Source: Vulcanimicrobiota bacterium (GTDB taxonomy: Bacteria > Vulcanimicrobiota > Vulcanimicrobiia > Vulcanimicrobiales > Vulcanimicrobiaceae). From it: 35,413 nucleotides of DNA. The notes below the pieces were generated by a model. The model saw nothing but the letters and a program-made list of their open reading frames with translations, had not been told where the DNA came from and did no database searches. The DNA is taken from the NCBI GenBank assembly GCA_027315505.1, contig DAHUXY010000167.1, positions 1 through 35,413 on the forward strand, given 5' to 3'. Made by a program: the position numbers and the translations under genes. Shown one piece after another: positions 1 to 9,105 of the stretch (its first letter is position 1; each line of letters opens with the position of its first letter).

Positions 1-1
1 T

Positions 2-907
2 CGCACGGCCTTTATCGCGATGTCGATCGCCGCGCTGCTCGTCGGAGGGGTCGCGATCGTGATTTCGTCGCTTCTCGCGCGCCGCGCCCTGGCGCCCTTA
101 GATGCTATGAGCGTTCTTGCCGCAGAAATTGAAGGGCACGATCTTTCGATGCGCATCGGCACGCACGGGAACGATGAGTTGGGGCGATTGGGCGCGGCGT
201 TCGACCGGATGCTGGATCGGCTCGAGGATGCGTTTTCACGCCAGAGGCGCTTTACCGCCGATGCGTCGCACGAGCTTCGGGCTCCGCTTGCGGTAATGCG
301 AGCCGAGGCCGACCTGGCGTTGCGCGCGCGCCGCACCGGCGACGAATATCGCAGCGCGCTCGAAACGATCGCAAGCGAGATCGACCGGCTCGACGAATTG
401 GTCTCCGAATTGCTCGCCACCGCGCGCGCGGATGCGGATGGTCTCGTCCTGGAACCGGTGGACTTGGGAACGCTCGTGCGAGCGGTGGCCGGGCGCTTCG
501 AGGCGCGCCGCGCCTCACGCGGCATCGCGGTCGGAATCGACGCTCGCGAGGCGTGGATCGAAGGCGACCCTCAGTCAATCGAGCGCGCCATCGCCGCGGT
601 AATGCACAACGCGATCGAGATTGCCGAAGCACGTATCGAGATCGTGACGGAGGAGCGCGGGGCGGAAGCGATCGTTCGGATTCGCGACGACGGCCCCGGG
701 TTCTCGTCCGAAGCGCTCGAACACGCGCTCGAACGGTTCTGGCGCGGCGACTCCGCGCGGCGTAGAGGCGGCAGCGGCCTTGGCCTGGCGATCGCCGACG
801 CGATCGCGCGAGCGCATCGCGGCTCGCTTACCATTGCGAACCTGCCGGATGGCGGAGCCGAGGTGGTTGTTCGATTTCATAGGGAGTTCATTTCTCCGTC
901 ATCTTAG
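2..907 (+). CDS. Sensor histidine kinase, C-terminal part (5' end lies outside the window)
   Basis: Frame is open to the window edge. HAMP-like RRALAPLDAMSVLAAEIEGHDLSMRI; H-box FTADASHELRAPLAVMRAEADLAL; N-box MHNAIE; G boxes DDGPGFS and GSGLGLAIADAIARAHRG. Confidence 0.93.
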   Translation, partial: RTAFIAMSIAALLVGGVAIVISSLLARRALAPLDAMSVLAAEIEGHDLSMRIGTHGNDELGRLGAAFDRMLDRLEDAFSRQRRFTADASHELRAPLAVMRAEADLALRARRTGDEYRSALETIASEIDRLDELVSELLATARADADGLVLEPVDLGTLVRAVAGRFEARRASRGIAVGIDAREAWIEGDPQSIERAIAAVMHNAIEIAEARIEIVTEERGAEAIVRIRDDGPGFSSEALEHALERFWRGDSARRRGGSGLGLAIADAIARAHRGSLTIANLPDGGAEVVVRFHREFISPSS

Positions 908-935
908 CGGCGCAGAATAGCGCCGTGAGGGAATC

Positions 936-3900
936 CTGAAGCTCGAGAGTTTTGCGCTCCTGCACGAGCGAAGCATCGCTTTTTTGGTGGCGGTGCTCAC
1001 CGTGCTTGGAGCTTACGCGTACACCGTCGTGCCGGCGTCGATTTTTCCGACCATGTCGTTCGCTCGCATCGACGTGGTCGCCGACGCGGGTAATCTGCCG
1101 CCCGACCGCGTGCGGATCGCGGTTACGGTGCCGCTGGAGCGCGCGTTCGACGGCCTTCCGTCGGTGACGCGCGTCCGCGCCACGTCCGCGCAGGGCAGCG
1201 CGGAATTGGTGGTGGAGTTCGACCCGGCAACCGACGTGCAGGCCGATCTGCAGCGCGTCTTTCAAGGCATATCGAGCGTTCGCTCATCGCTGCCGGCGGG
1301 AACGAACGTCGATGCGACGATCATCAACCCGAACAGCGAACCGGTGCTTTCGTACGCATTCGTCTCCAAGGGTCTCTCGCAGACAGTGGTGCACGAATTG
1401 CTGCGTTTGAATCTGGTTCCGCAGTTCTACGGCGTTCCGGGGCTCGCGCGCATGCTGGTCGTCGGCGGCGCCGACCGCGAATATCGGGTCGATCTCGACC
1501 CCGGCTCTCTGGCGGCCAACGGCTTGACCGCCGCGGACGTTTCCCGCGCGCTGGCCGACGCGAATGCGGTCGTCTCGCCCGGCGTGGCCAATATGTACGC
1601 GCAGCGAAACGTCCTCGTCGTCGATTCGCAGCTGACCGGTGCGCGCCGGCTCGGAGAGGTGATCGTCACGGGCGCGCAGGGTCGCGGGGGCGTGCCGTTG
1701 CGAACGCTCGGCACGATTGCGCTAGGCGTCGGGCCGGAGCTCCTCCAAGTCTCGTACGATGCGCGCCACGCCGTGATCATGAATTTCTATGCGTTGCCGG
1801 GTGCGGACGCCGTCAAAATGGCCGACGGCATCGAGGCGCGGATGGCCGAACTCGCGCCGCATCTCCCCGCCGGTATCGCCGTCCACAAGTTCTGGGACCA
1901 AACGCTGCTGGTGCGCGATTCGCAGGCGAGCCTGCGCGATGCGATCGTGATCGGCGCTCTGCTGGCGATCGGCGTGATCCTCGCGTTTCTGCGGAACCTT
2001 CGCATGACGCTGATCGCGGCGTTCGTGATTCCGATCGCCATCGCCATCGTGATCTTCGTCATCGGCCAACTCGGGCAGACCCTCAATCTCATGAGCGTCG
2101 GCGGCCTCGCGGTTGCGGTGGGATTGATCATCGACGATGCGATCGTCGTGATCGAGAACATCGCGCGCCACCGCGCCGAACACCCGCGGGTAGCCCGGCG
2201 AGAGACGATCGCGAGCGCGATGCGCGAATTGATCGCGCCGATGACGGCATCGACGTTGACGACCGTGGTGGTCTTCTTGCCGCTGGGCTTGCTCTCGGGC
2301 GTCAGCGGATTTTTCTTTCGCGCTTTGGCGGTGACGCTCGGAGCCTCACTGGTGGTCTCGCTCCTGTTGGCGATTTTCGTCACGCCGATCATCGCGGAGA
2401 AATTCGTGCGTCCCGTCGCGGAAGAAACCGGGAGCGAGGGCCTCATCGGGAAGCTTTTGGGGCGCTACGAACCATTGCTGCGGTGGGCGCTTTCGCATCG
2501 GAAGAGCGTGTACGTCGCGTCGGGGATCGTCTTGGCGGTAACGGCGGCTCTGCTGCTGCGATTGCCCAGCGACTTTCTCCCGTCGCTGGATGAAGGACAG
2601 TTCGAAATCGGCTACACGATGCCGGTGGGGACGACGGTGCGGGCCAGCGACGCGGCTGCAACCGAGCTCGAGCGCATCGCCATGCAAGACCCGGCGGTGG
2701 CGCAAGTCGGCCGCCTGACCGGTATCGATTCCAACGGATTCTCCCCGATGCCGGTGCGAAAAGGGATCATTCGCTTGCAACTCAAGCCGCTCGGCGAGCG
2801 TGCGGGTTACGATGTCGTCAGCAGCCGCATGCGAGAACGCATGCAGAGCGCGGTGCCGGCGGCATCGCTCGATTTCCATCAGATCCTCGAAGATATGATC
2901 AACGATATGTCGGGTGCGCCGGCGCCGATCCAGATCACGCTGCACGGCACGAGCCAACACGAGTTGGTGACGCTGGCCACCGGGCTCGCGAAGCGTTTGG
3001 GCAAGCTCGACGGAATCGCCGACGTGTTCTCCGGCATCAACTACGACGACCCGACCGTGCGGGTGAGCCCGATCGGCGCGCGATTGGCGGCGTTGGGACT
3101 CTCCTCGAACGACGTCGCCGACGCGTTGGGCGCGACGGCGCAGGGCAACGTTGCGACGAACCTCGCCGAGCCGGCGATGCTCGTGCCCGTTCGCGTCCTG
3201 GTCGCCCAGCCTCCGGCCGCTCTCCCGGGTTCGCGCTTGCTCTCAACCGCAAGCGGGCTGATCCCGCTCTCGAGCGTGGCGCGGGTGCGCCCGGGAGCGC
3301 TCTCGAGCGACATCACGGAAGAAAACGGTGCGCGGGTGGTGTACGTGAGCGCGAATTACAGCGGTAAAAGTCTCTCGAGCGTCGTCGGCGAAATTCGCGG
3401 CGCGCTGGCGAAGACGAGTTTCCCGGCCGGCTATACGTGGTCGATCGGCGGAGCGTACCGCGCGCAACAGCAATCGTTTCGCGAGTTCGGCACGGTGATC
3501 GCGATTGCGATCGCGCTGGTATTCTTTGTGATGGTGGCGACGTTCCGTTCGTACCGCTTGCCGCTCGTGATCCTGACCGCGATTCCGCTCGCGCTCATCG
3601 GCGTGGCCCTCGGGCTCTCGCTCACGCACACGCCGTTCAACGTCTCGTCGTTCATGGGCCTCTTGCTCTTGGTCGGGCTCATCGTCAAGAACGGCATTCT
3701 CCTGATCGACGTCGCGAATCGCCGGCGCGCCGCGGGCGCGAGCGTCGACGATGCGCTCGTCGCTGCCGGACGCATGCGGCTGCGACCGATCGTGATGACG
3801 ACCTTCGCCGCGATCGGCGGGTTGCTGCCGCTCGCGCTAGGAATCGGCTCGGGCTCCGAGATGGAGAAGCCGCTGGCGATCGCGGTTATCGGAGGGCTCT

Positions 3901-3977
3901 CCACCGCGACCGTCTTTACGTTAATCGCGATCCCCGTGCTGTACGCCGGATTCGCGGGGAAGGATCGCCTCGCGTGA
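936..3977 (+). CDS. RND-family efflux pump inner-membrane permease (AcrB/CusA/HAE1-like)
   Basis: About 1000 aa with typical RND motifs (VVPASIFPTMSFARIDVVADAG, GLAVAVGLIIDDAIVVIENIARHR, LLLVGLIVKNGILLIDVANRRR). The track start TTG 984 would cut TM1; the in-frame CTG at 936 is proposed instead (start uncertain). Confidence 0.93.
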   Translation: MKLESFALLHERSIAFLVAVLTVLGAYAYTVVPASIFPTMSFARIDVVADAGNLPPDRVRIAVTVPLERAFDGLPSVTRVRATSAQGSAELVVEFDPATDVQADLQRVFQGISSVRSSLPAGTNVDATIINPNSEPVLSYAFVSKGLSQTVVHELLRLNLVPQFYGVPGLARMLVVGGADREYRVDLDPGSLAANGLTAADVSRALADANAVVSPGVANMYAQRNVLVVDSQLTGARRLGEVIVTGAQGRGGVPLRTLGTIALGVGPELLQVSYDARHAVIMNFYALPGADAVKMADGIEARMAELAPHLPAGIAVHKFWDQTLLVRDSQASLRDAIVIGALLAIGVILAFLRNLRMTLIAAFVIPIAIAIVIFVIGQLGQTLNLMSVGGLAVAVGLIIDDAIVVIENIARHRAEHPRVARRETIASAMRELIAPMTASTLTTVVVFLPLGLLSGVSGFFFRALAVTLGASLVVSLLLAIFVTPIIAEKFVRPVAEETGSEGLIGKLLGRYEPLLRWALSHRKSVYVASGIVLAVTAALLLRLPSDFLPSLDEGQFEIGYTMPVGTTVRASDAAATELERIAMQDPAVAQVGRLTGIDSNGFSPMPVRKGIIRLQLKPLGERAGYDVVSSRMRERMQSAVPAASLDFHQILEDMINDMSGAPAPIQITLHGTSQHELVTLATGLAKRLGKLDGIADVFSGINYDDPTVRVSPIGARLAALGLSSNDVADALGATAQGNVATNLAEPAMLVPVRVLVAQPPAALPGSRLLSTASGLIPLSSVARVRPGALSSDITEENGARVVYVSANYSGKSLSSVVGEIRGALAKTSFPAGYTWSIGGAYRAQQQSFREFGTVIAIAIALVFFVMVATFRSYRLPLVILTAIPLALIGVALGLSLTHTPFNVSSFMGLLLLVGLIVKNGILLIDVANRRRAAGASVDDALVAAGRMRLRPIVMTTFAAIGGLLPLALGIGSGSEMEKPLAIAVIGGLSTATVFTLIAIPVLYAGFAGKDRLA

Positions 3978-5173
3978 TGCACCTGTTGGCGGCTGCCGTC
4001 CTCACGATGGCCGACGTGGAACGCGCCGCGGTTGCCAATGCGCCGGCCGTTATCGCCGCGCGCGAACGCGTTCGCGAGCAGCGCGCGGTCGCCGCGTTAA
4101 CCGGGGCGTCGCGAATGCCGCATGCCTTCGCGAATTACGTACAAGCGCCGCAAGGCGGAGCGATCGGAACGATCACTCAGCGGCTCACAACCGTCGGCGG
4201 CCAATTCGCGCTGGGCGATTTCGCCGGTACTTCGGCGGCGCTGGCACAAGCGCGCTCGAACGTGCAACTCGCGCGGGCGCAGGAAATCGGCGCGCGCGAG
4301 GCCGAGCGCATGCGCGCCATCGGCCTGTTCTTCGACGCGATCCGGACGACGGAGATCGAGCGTTTGCGCGAGAGGATCGTCGCGGCCGCACAGGCCGATC
4401 GACGCGCGGCGCGCCTGCGTTACGCTGCCGGCGCAGCGCCGCGGCTGGACATCGTTCGCGCCGATGTCGCGCTCGCGAACGCGCAGGCCGGGCTCGCTCG
4501 AGCCCGGGCCGATCGCGACAACGCGCTGGGCGCACTCCGGCTTGAGACCGGCACGCCGGGCCCCGCTCTCGTTCTCCCCTCGCTCGCAAGCGCCGGCATC
4601 GGCGAACCGCCGGCGATCGCGCCCGCGACCGCGGTCGGCATCGGGCTGCGATTGCGCCCGGAGGTGCTTGCCGCGCGAGCCGGTGTCGCCGCGGAAGAGG
4701 CGGCGGTCGTGGCCGCGGAACGGGCGCGGCTGCCCGGCTTTACCGCGCAACTGGGATACACGGCGGGCGTGGACGGCGGCCTCAACGTCAAAGGCCCTAG
4801 CGCCAATCTCTCGCTGGACGTCCCGCTCTCCGGCGCCGGCGCCGACCGCGTTGCGGCCGAGCGGGCGCGCTTGGCGCAGGCCCGCGCGCGTTTAACGGGC
4901 GCGCAGCAGCTCGTTCAGGGTGAAATCGAGGCGGCGATCCGTTCCTCCGCGGCGGATCGCGAAGCACTCGTGGCGGCGGCACGCGCGCGCGACGAAGCGG
5001 CGGCCGAGGTAACCGCGACCGCGACCGGATATCGCAACGGCGCATCGTCGAGCCTGGATCTGCAAAACGCCCGCAGCACCTACGCGCAGGCCGCGATCGA
5101 TGCGGCCACGGCGGCCGCGACGCTCGATCGCGCCGTCGCGACGCTGCATCTGGTCATGGGAGAGAATCGTTGA
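3977..5173 (+). CDS. TolC-family outer-membrane efflux protein
   Basis: ATG at 3977 overlaps the RND stop (TGATG). Signal-like MHLLAAAVLTMADVERAAVANAPAV, Ala/Arg-rich coiled-coil repeats and GYRNGASSSLDLQNARSTYAQA typical of TolC proteins. Confidence 0.88.
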   Translation: MHLLAAAVLTMADVERAAVANAPAVIAARERVREQRAVAALTGASRMPHAFANYVQAPQGGAIGTITQRLTTVGGQFALGDFAGTSAALAQARSNVQLARAQEIGAREAERMRAIGLFFDAIRTTEIERLRERIVAAAQADRRAARLRYAAGAAPRLDIVRADVALANAQAGLARARADRDNALGALRLETGTPGPALVLPSLASAGIGEPPAIAPATAVGIGLRLRPEVLAARAGVAAEEAAVVAAERARLPGFTAQLGYTAGVDGGLNVKGPSANLSLDVPLSGAGADRVAAERARLAQARARLTGAQQLVQGEIEAAIRSSAADREALVAAARARDEAAAEVTATATGYRNGASSSLDLQNARSTYAQAAIDAATAAATLDRAVATLHLVMGENR

Positions 5174-6336
5174 CACATCGCCGCAGAACGCTTGCCGTCG
5201 CCATAACCGGCATCGTGGCCGTTGCCGCGGCGTGGTGGGTCCTGACGCACCGCGCGGAAACGCCGGCCCCAGCCCTCGCCTCACCGGCGGTGGAGAGAGC
5301 GGTCGCGCGCACCGGTAGCATCGCCGTTACGGTTCCCGCCGTCGGGCGTCTGGGCGCGAGCGGCGGGGCGCAGACCAAACTTGCCTTCACGAACGCGGGC
5401 CACATCGCCGCGATCGACGTGCAACTCGGCCAGCGCGTGGTCGCCGGCGAGACCGTGGCGCGCCTGGACACCACCGGTTTCGCGCTTGCCGCGCATCAGG
5501 CGCAGGCGCAGGCGCTTGCCGCGAACGCGCAGGCGCGCGCGGCGGCGGTGGATCGCACGTCGACGCGCCTGGCCGTAGATCGCAGCGCGCTCGCGCGTGC
5601 GAGCCGCCTGTATCGAGCCGGGGTCAGCGCGCGTAAAGACGTCGAAGCCGCGCGAGCGCAACTGGCGGCCGACGAGGCCGCCGCGCAGACCGATGCCGCA
5701 AATCGCGAAGCGGCGCAGGCGCAAGCGGCCGGCGCCGCCGCGCAGGCCGCGAGCGCGGAGCGCGATCTTTCCAACACCGCGCTGCGGGCGCCGGCGTCCG
5801 GCGTGGTGACCGCGCTCTATCACAATCCCGGCGAATACGTGGATCCCGGGGTTGCCGTCCTTGCGATCGCTCCGCCGGCGGGCGGAAGCGTCGTGCTGGA
5901 AGTCGCCGGTGCGGATGCTCTGCGCATCGCGCGCGGTGATATCGTGCATTTGCACGTTTCGGGCGCGGCTGAGACGCTCGACGGCCGCGTCGCCGGCGTC
6001 GCGGGTGCCGTCGACACGGCCACCCAGTCGGCGCAGGTTTCGGTGGCGGCCGCAATTCCCGCGGCTCTCGCCGGGAGCGCCGTCGATGCGTCGATCGTGG
6101 TCGCGCACGACCGCGGCGTTTTGATTCCCCGCGAGGCGATCGTCGCCGATCCCGCGACCGGCGCGACGCTGGTCTTCGCCTTGGAAAAAAACGGCGGTAC
6201 GACGGCGTTCGTCCAACGCGCGATTCACGTCGTCTTTCAAAACGATGCGAGCGCCGAGGTGACCGGGCTCGCGCCCGGTACCGCTATCGCCGCCAAAGGG
6301 GCGTTCGAATTGCTGGCTCCCGCGGGTGGCGGTTAG
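5170..6336 (+). CDS. RND efflux periplasmic adaptor (MFP/HlyD family)
   Basis: TTG start overlaps the TolC stop. N-terminal TM, lipoyl-like halves (GHIAAIDVQLGQRVVAGETVARLD ... LRAPASGVVTALYHNPGEYVDPGVAVLAIA) around an Ala-rich hairpin. Confidence 0.92.
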   Translation: MTHRRRTLAVAITGIVAVAAAWWVLTHRAETPAPALASPAVERAVARTGSIAVTVPAVGRLGASGGAQTKLAFTNAGHIAAIDVQLGQRVVAGETVARLDTTGFALAAHQAQAQALAANAQARAAAVDRTSTRLAVDRSALARASRLYRAGVSARKDVEAARAQLAADEAAAQTDAANREAAQAQAAGAAAQAASAERDLSNTALRAPASGVVTALYHNPGEYVDPGVAVLAIAPPAGGSVVLEVAGADALRIARGDIVHLHVSGAAETLDGRVAGVAGAVDTATQSAQVSVAAAIPAALAGSAVDASIVVAHDRGVLIPREAIVADPATGATLVFALEKNGGTTAFVQRAIHVVFQNDASAEVTGLAPGTAIAAKGAFELLAPAGGG

Positions 6337-6342
6337 CCCGGG

Positions 6343-8343
6343 CTACGAGCTGCGCGGGATCGCGATCGATTCGGAGAAGCGCGCTCGGACGGCATCTTCG
6401 ATGCGATCCGGCGATGCGGAGGTCGCAATCACGAACACGCTCTCGCCGTGCCACTTCACCGAGTCCATCTCCTGAATGAGCGAACCGATCAATTTCAGCG
6501 TTGCCGTGCTGCCGATTTGCACGTCGCTGCGCGCGGCGAGCATGTCGAGATCGGCGAGCAACAGAATCGACGGCGCGCTTTTACGCGCGCGCTCGAAGGA
6601 TTTTAGCATGAATTCATCCGGCTCGGGCTCGACCAGCGTAAGGCCGCTCTCGTATGCAACGGCGCGCGCGATGCGCGCGGTATCGTCCACATCGGGCCCC
6701 CAGAGGAGCACGCCGCGCGGCACGTCCACGCCCTGCTGCGCGAGTATTTTGGCGTTGGAGAACATCTTCGCGACGGCGTGTATGCGATCGAACACCGAGG
6801 GCGGAAGCCCAAAATCTTCGAGGCCGGGTTCGTCGCCGCGTTCTTTGCGTTCGCGCAACCGCGCGACGATCGTGAGGATCGCCTCGGTACTCAACGTCTG
6901 GGGGCCGAGTTCGCGGGCTTGTGAAACGACGTCCTCAAGATCGCCGGGCGTCAGCCCGGCGGTCGCGTCCACGAGCGCATCGTCGATGGGGAGATCGACG
7001 GCCGCGCGCCCCGCGGCCGCGTCGAAGATCGCACGGCGCTCCGCCGCGTCGGGTAGCGGCACCTCGAGGACGAGGCCAAAACGCGCGAGGATCTGCTCGT
7101 CGTGAGCGTTCCGCCCGTCGGCGGTCGCTACCAGCCAGACGTTCTCGGCATCTCTGACGCCGCTCCACTCCGAAAGCAAGAGCTTGAGCGAGGCTCGCTC
7201 GCAGCCCTGTGCGGCCAGGATCGTGCGGGTGCTGCGCGATTCATCGAAGACGCGGCGTATTCGCTCGAGACCGCCGTCGATGTCGGCCGGAGCGATGCGC
7301 ATTAATCGCGCGCCGGCGACCTTGGCCATCACGTCGAGGAGACGCGTTTTGCCGGCACCCGGCGGCCCATAGAGCAGGAGCGAACGAGTGGACGCGAGGG
7401 CGCCCATGCGGAAGAGCTGGACGCTCATATCGACCGACTCGCGGAGCTCTTGCGGAAGCGGCATCTGCTCGATCAGGTAACGGTTGCTGCGATATTCGTC
7501 CAACTCGCGTTCCAACTCGCGCGCGCGTTCTTGCGCGGCTTCCATCTGTGTGAAACGCAAGACCGCTCCGCGAAAGGTCTTGGCATGCAGGCTTACGAGC
7601 CCCAGGCGCAGTTCGAGTGCCCTTTGGAGAAAACTCCCGTACGCGCCTACGAACCGGTTGCCGAGATCGGCAAAGACGTGCGCCGGCGTTTTGCCGGGCA
7701 TGCGCGAGAGCATTACCGGCGACCCGTAGGTATCGATCACTTCGAAAAAACTCTCGTTGAGCGCTTCGTCGGTCCGCAAGGCCGCGATCTGCCACGAGCG
7801 CGGCGAAAGCTTGCCCTCCGCGCTGGGGCCATCGAAGCCGACGAGCGGATGTTCGAGCGAGGCGTCCGAGCGGGAGAAGGCGACGAGGCGGAGGTCCTTT
7901 CCGTCGTCGCCCAGCGATTTTTGCGCGGCCTTGACCGCCGCGACGCTCTGATTGCGGCCGACGACGAAGTCGACCGACGCGAAGACGGCGTAGATGACGA
8001 CCGACAACCCTATGCCGGCAAAATTCGATGCGAGCGCTTCGGCCACCGCAAGCCCGATCAGCGCGGCAAAAATGACGATACGCAGGCCGCCGTAGAGCCG
8101 CAAAGCCAGGGCTCCGGAGAAGTTCTTGCGGTCGGTCGCGGCGAGCTGGCGTTCGTAAACGTCGTGCCAGATCGTCGTGCCCGCGGCCGCGAGCGCGAGG
8201 TGGGTCTGCTTGAGATGCTCCGCGTCGGTCGCCACCACGCGTTGCAGCGAGTCGCGTTCGTCGCAGACTTTCGAAAGCGCTTCGGCGAGCGGCTCCTTGT
8301 TGATAATCAGCGTATCCATCGCCGTTACCGGTCGATCGTCCAT
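6343..8343 (-). CDS. Membrane-anchored AAA+ protein with two degenerate CDC48/FtsH-like ATPase modules
   Basis: Module 1 has Walker A GPPGAGKT; module 2 is AAA-like (GVLLWGPDVDDTARIARAVAYESG ... SAPSILLLADLDMLAAR ... VFVIATSASPDRIEDAVRARFSESIAIP). Hydrophobic TM region about 85-130 aa from the start. ATG 8343 chosen over TTG 8349. Confidence 0.85.
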   Translation of the reverse strand: MDDRPVTAMDTLIINKEPLAEALSKVCDERDSLQRVVATDAEHLKQTHLALAAAGTTIWHDVYERQLAATDRKNFSGALALRLYGGLRIVIFAALIGLAVAEALASNFAGIGLSVVIYAVFASVDFVVGRNQSVAAVKAAQKSLGDDGKDLRLVAFSRSDASLEHPLVGFDGPSAEGKLSPRSWQIAALRTDEALNESFFEVIDTYGSPVMLSRMPGKTPAHVFADLGNRFVGAYGSFLQRALELRLGLVSLHAKTFRGAVLRFTQMEAAQERARELERELDEYRSNRYLIEQMPLPQELRESVDMSVQLFRMGALASTRSLLLYGPPGAGKTRLLDVMAKVAGARLMRIAPADIDGGLERIRRVFDESRSTRTILAAQGCERASLKLLLSEWSGVRDAENVWLVATADGRNAHDEQILARFGLVLEVPLPDAAERRAIFDAAAGRAAVDLPIDDALVDATAGLTPGDLEDVVSQARELGPQTLSTEAILTIVARLRERKERGDEPGLEDFGLPPSVFDRIHAVAKMFSNAKILAQQGVDVPRGVLLWGPDVDDTARIARAVAYESGLTLVEPEPDEFMLKSFERARKSAPSILLLADLDMLAARSDVQIGSTATLKLIGSLIQEMDSVKWHGESVFVIATSASPDRIEDAVRARFSESIAIPRSS

Positions 8344-8367
8344 GACCAAACCCCGTCCGTTCTGTAG

Positions 8368-9033
8368 CTAGAGCGGGAGCATTTCCCTGACGTGAAAGAT
8401 ATGGAAGAAGAGGATCGTCGATCCCAGCGCGAGGAGCGAGCCGGCGATCACCTGCATCAGCGTGTGCGCCTTAAGGTATACGCGGGCCCAGCAGACCATC
8501 GGCACGAGAATGAGAAACGGCAGCGTCTGTTGCCCGTAGAGCAGCGTAAGCGCGACCAGCGGGGCGGTGATTCCGAGCGCGTGCGTGCTGATCTTCCAGT
8601 AACGCGTGATGTACTGGACGATCAACGTCGAGAGCGTGTATGCGGCCATCGAGGCGATCATCAAAATCGGCGAGCGCAGCATCCACAGCACCAGCGTGCC
8701 GAGCAAATAGAACACCACGAAGGCGCCCAGCACCGCTTCCCGCTCGTGCCGCACCGACATGTCCAGATCGGAGATGCGGTCGGTTCCGTAGAGCCAGAAA
8801 ACGTAGAGCATCGGGCCGAGCGAGGTGAAGAAGGTCGAGACGAAGAGCAGGAACCAAAAATCGAGCGTGCCCCGGGCGCTTGTATGGGCCAGAATGACAA
8901 AAAGCGCAAGCGCCGTTAGAAACGGGTTGAAGATCGTCGAGAGAATCCGAGCCAGGTCGCGCCAGACGCGACGCCCTTTGATCGCGACGACCGGGGTGGT
9001 GGGTTCCAGCACGAATCCTACTAACGTAGGCAA
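8368..9033 (-). CDS. PAP2-like (phosphatidic acid phosphatase superfamily) membrane protein
   Basis: Multiple TM segments and a PAP2-like tail KISTHALGITAPLVALTLLYGQQTLPFLILVPMVCWARVYLKAHTLMQVIAGSLL. No ATG start; TTG or GTG used. Confidence 0.65.
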   Translation of the reverse strand: MPTLVGFVLEPTTPVVAIKGRRVWRDLARILSTIFNPFLTALALFVILAHTSARGTLDFWFLLFVSTFFTSLGPMLYVFWLYGTDRISDLDMSVRHEREAVLGAFVVFYLLGTLVLWMLRSPILMIASMAAYTLSTLIVQYITRYWKISTHALGITAPLVALTLLYGQQTLPFLILVPMVCWARVYLKAHTLMQVIAGSLLALGSTILFFHIFHVREMLPL

Positions 9034-9105
9034 ACCCCAGAGTCCTGCCCTGCGTTACCCCGCGGGGTGGTTTTTCGGACCCCGTCGTCGAACCAGGGAG
9101 GTTCC

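Noticed and set aside
3437-3976. N-terminal 180 aa of the 578-aa track ORF
   Set aside because: Arg/Asp-rich out-of-frame translation inside the RND gene; the TolC-family protein starts at ATG 3977.
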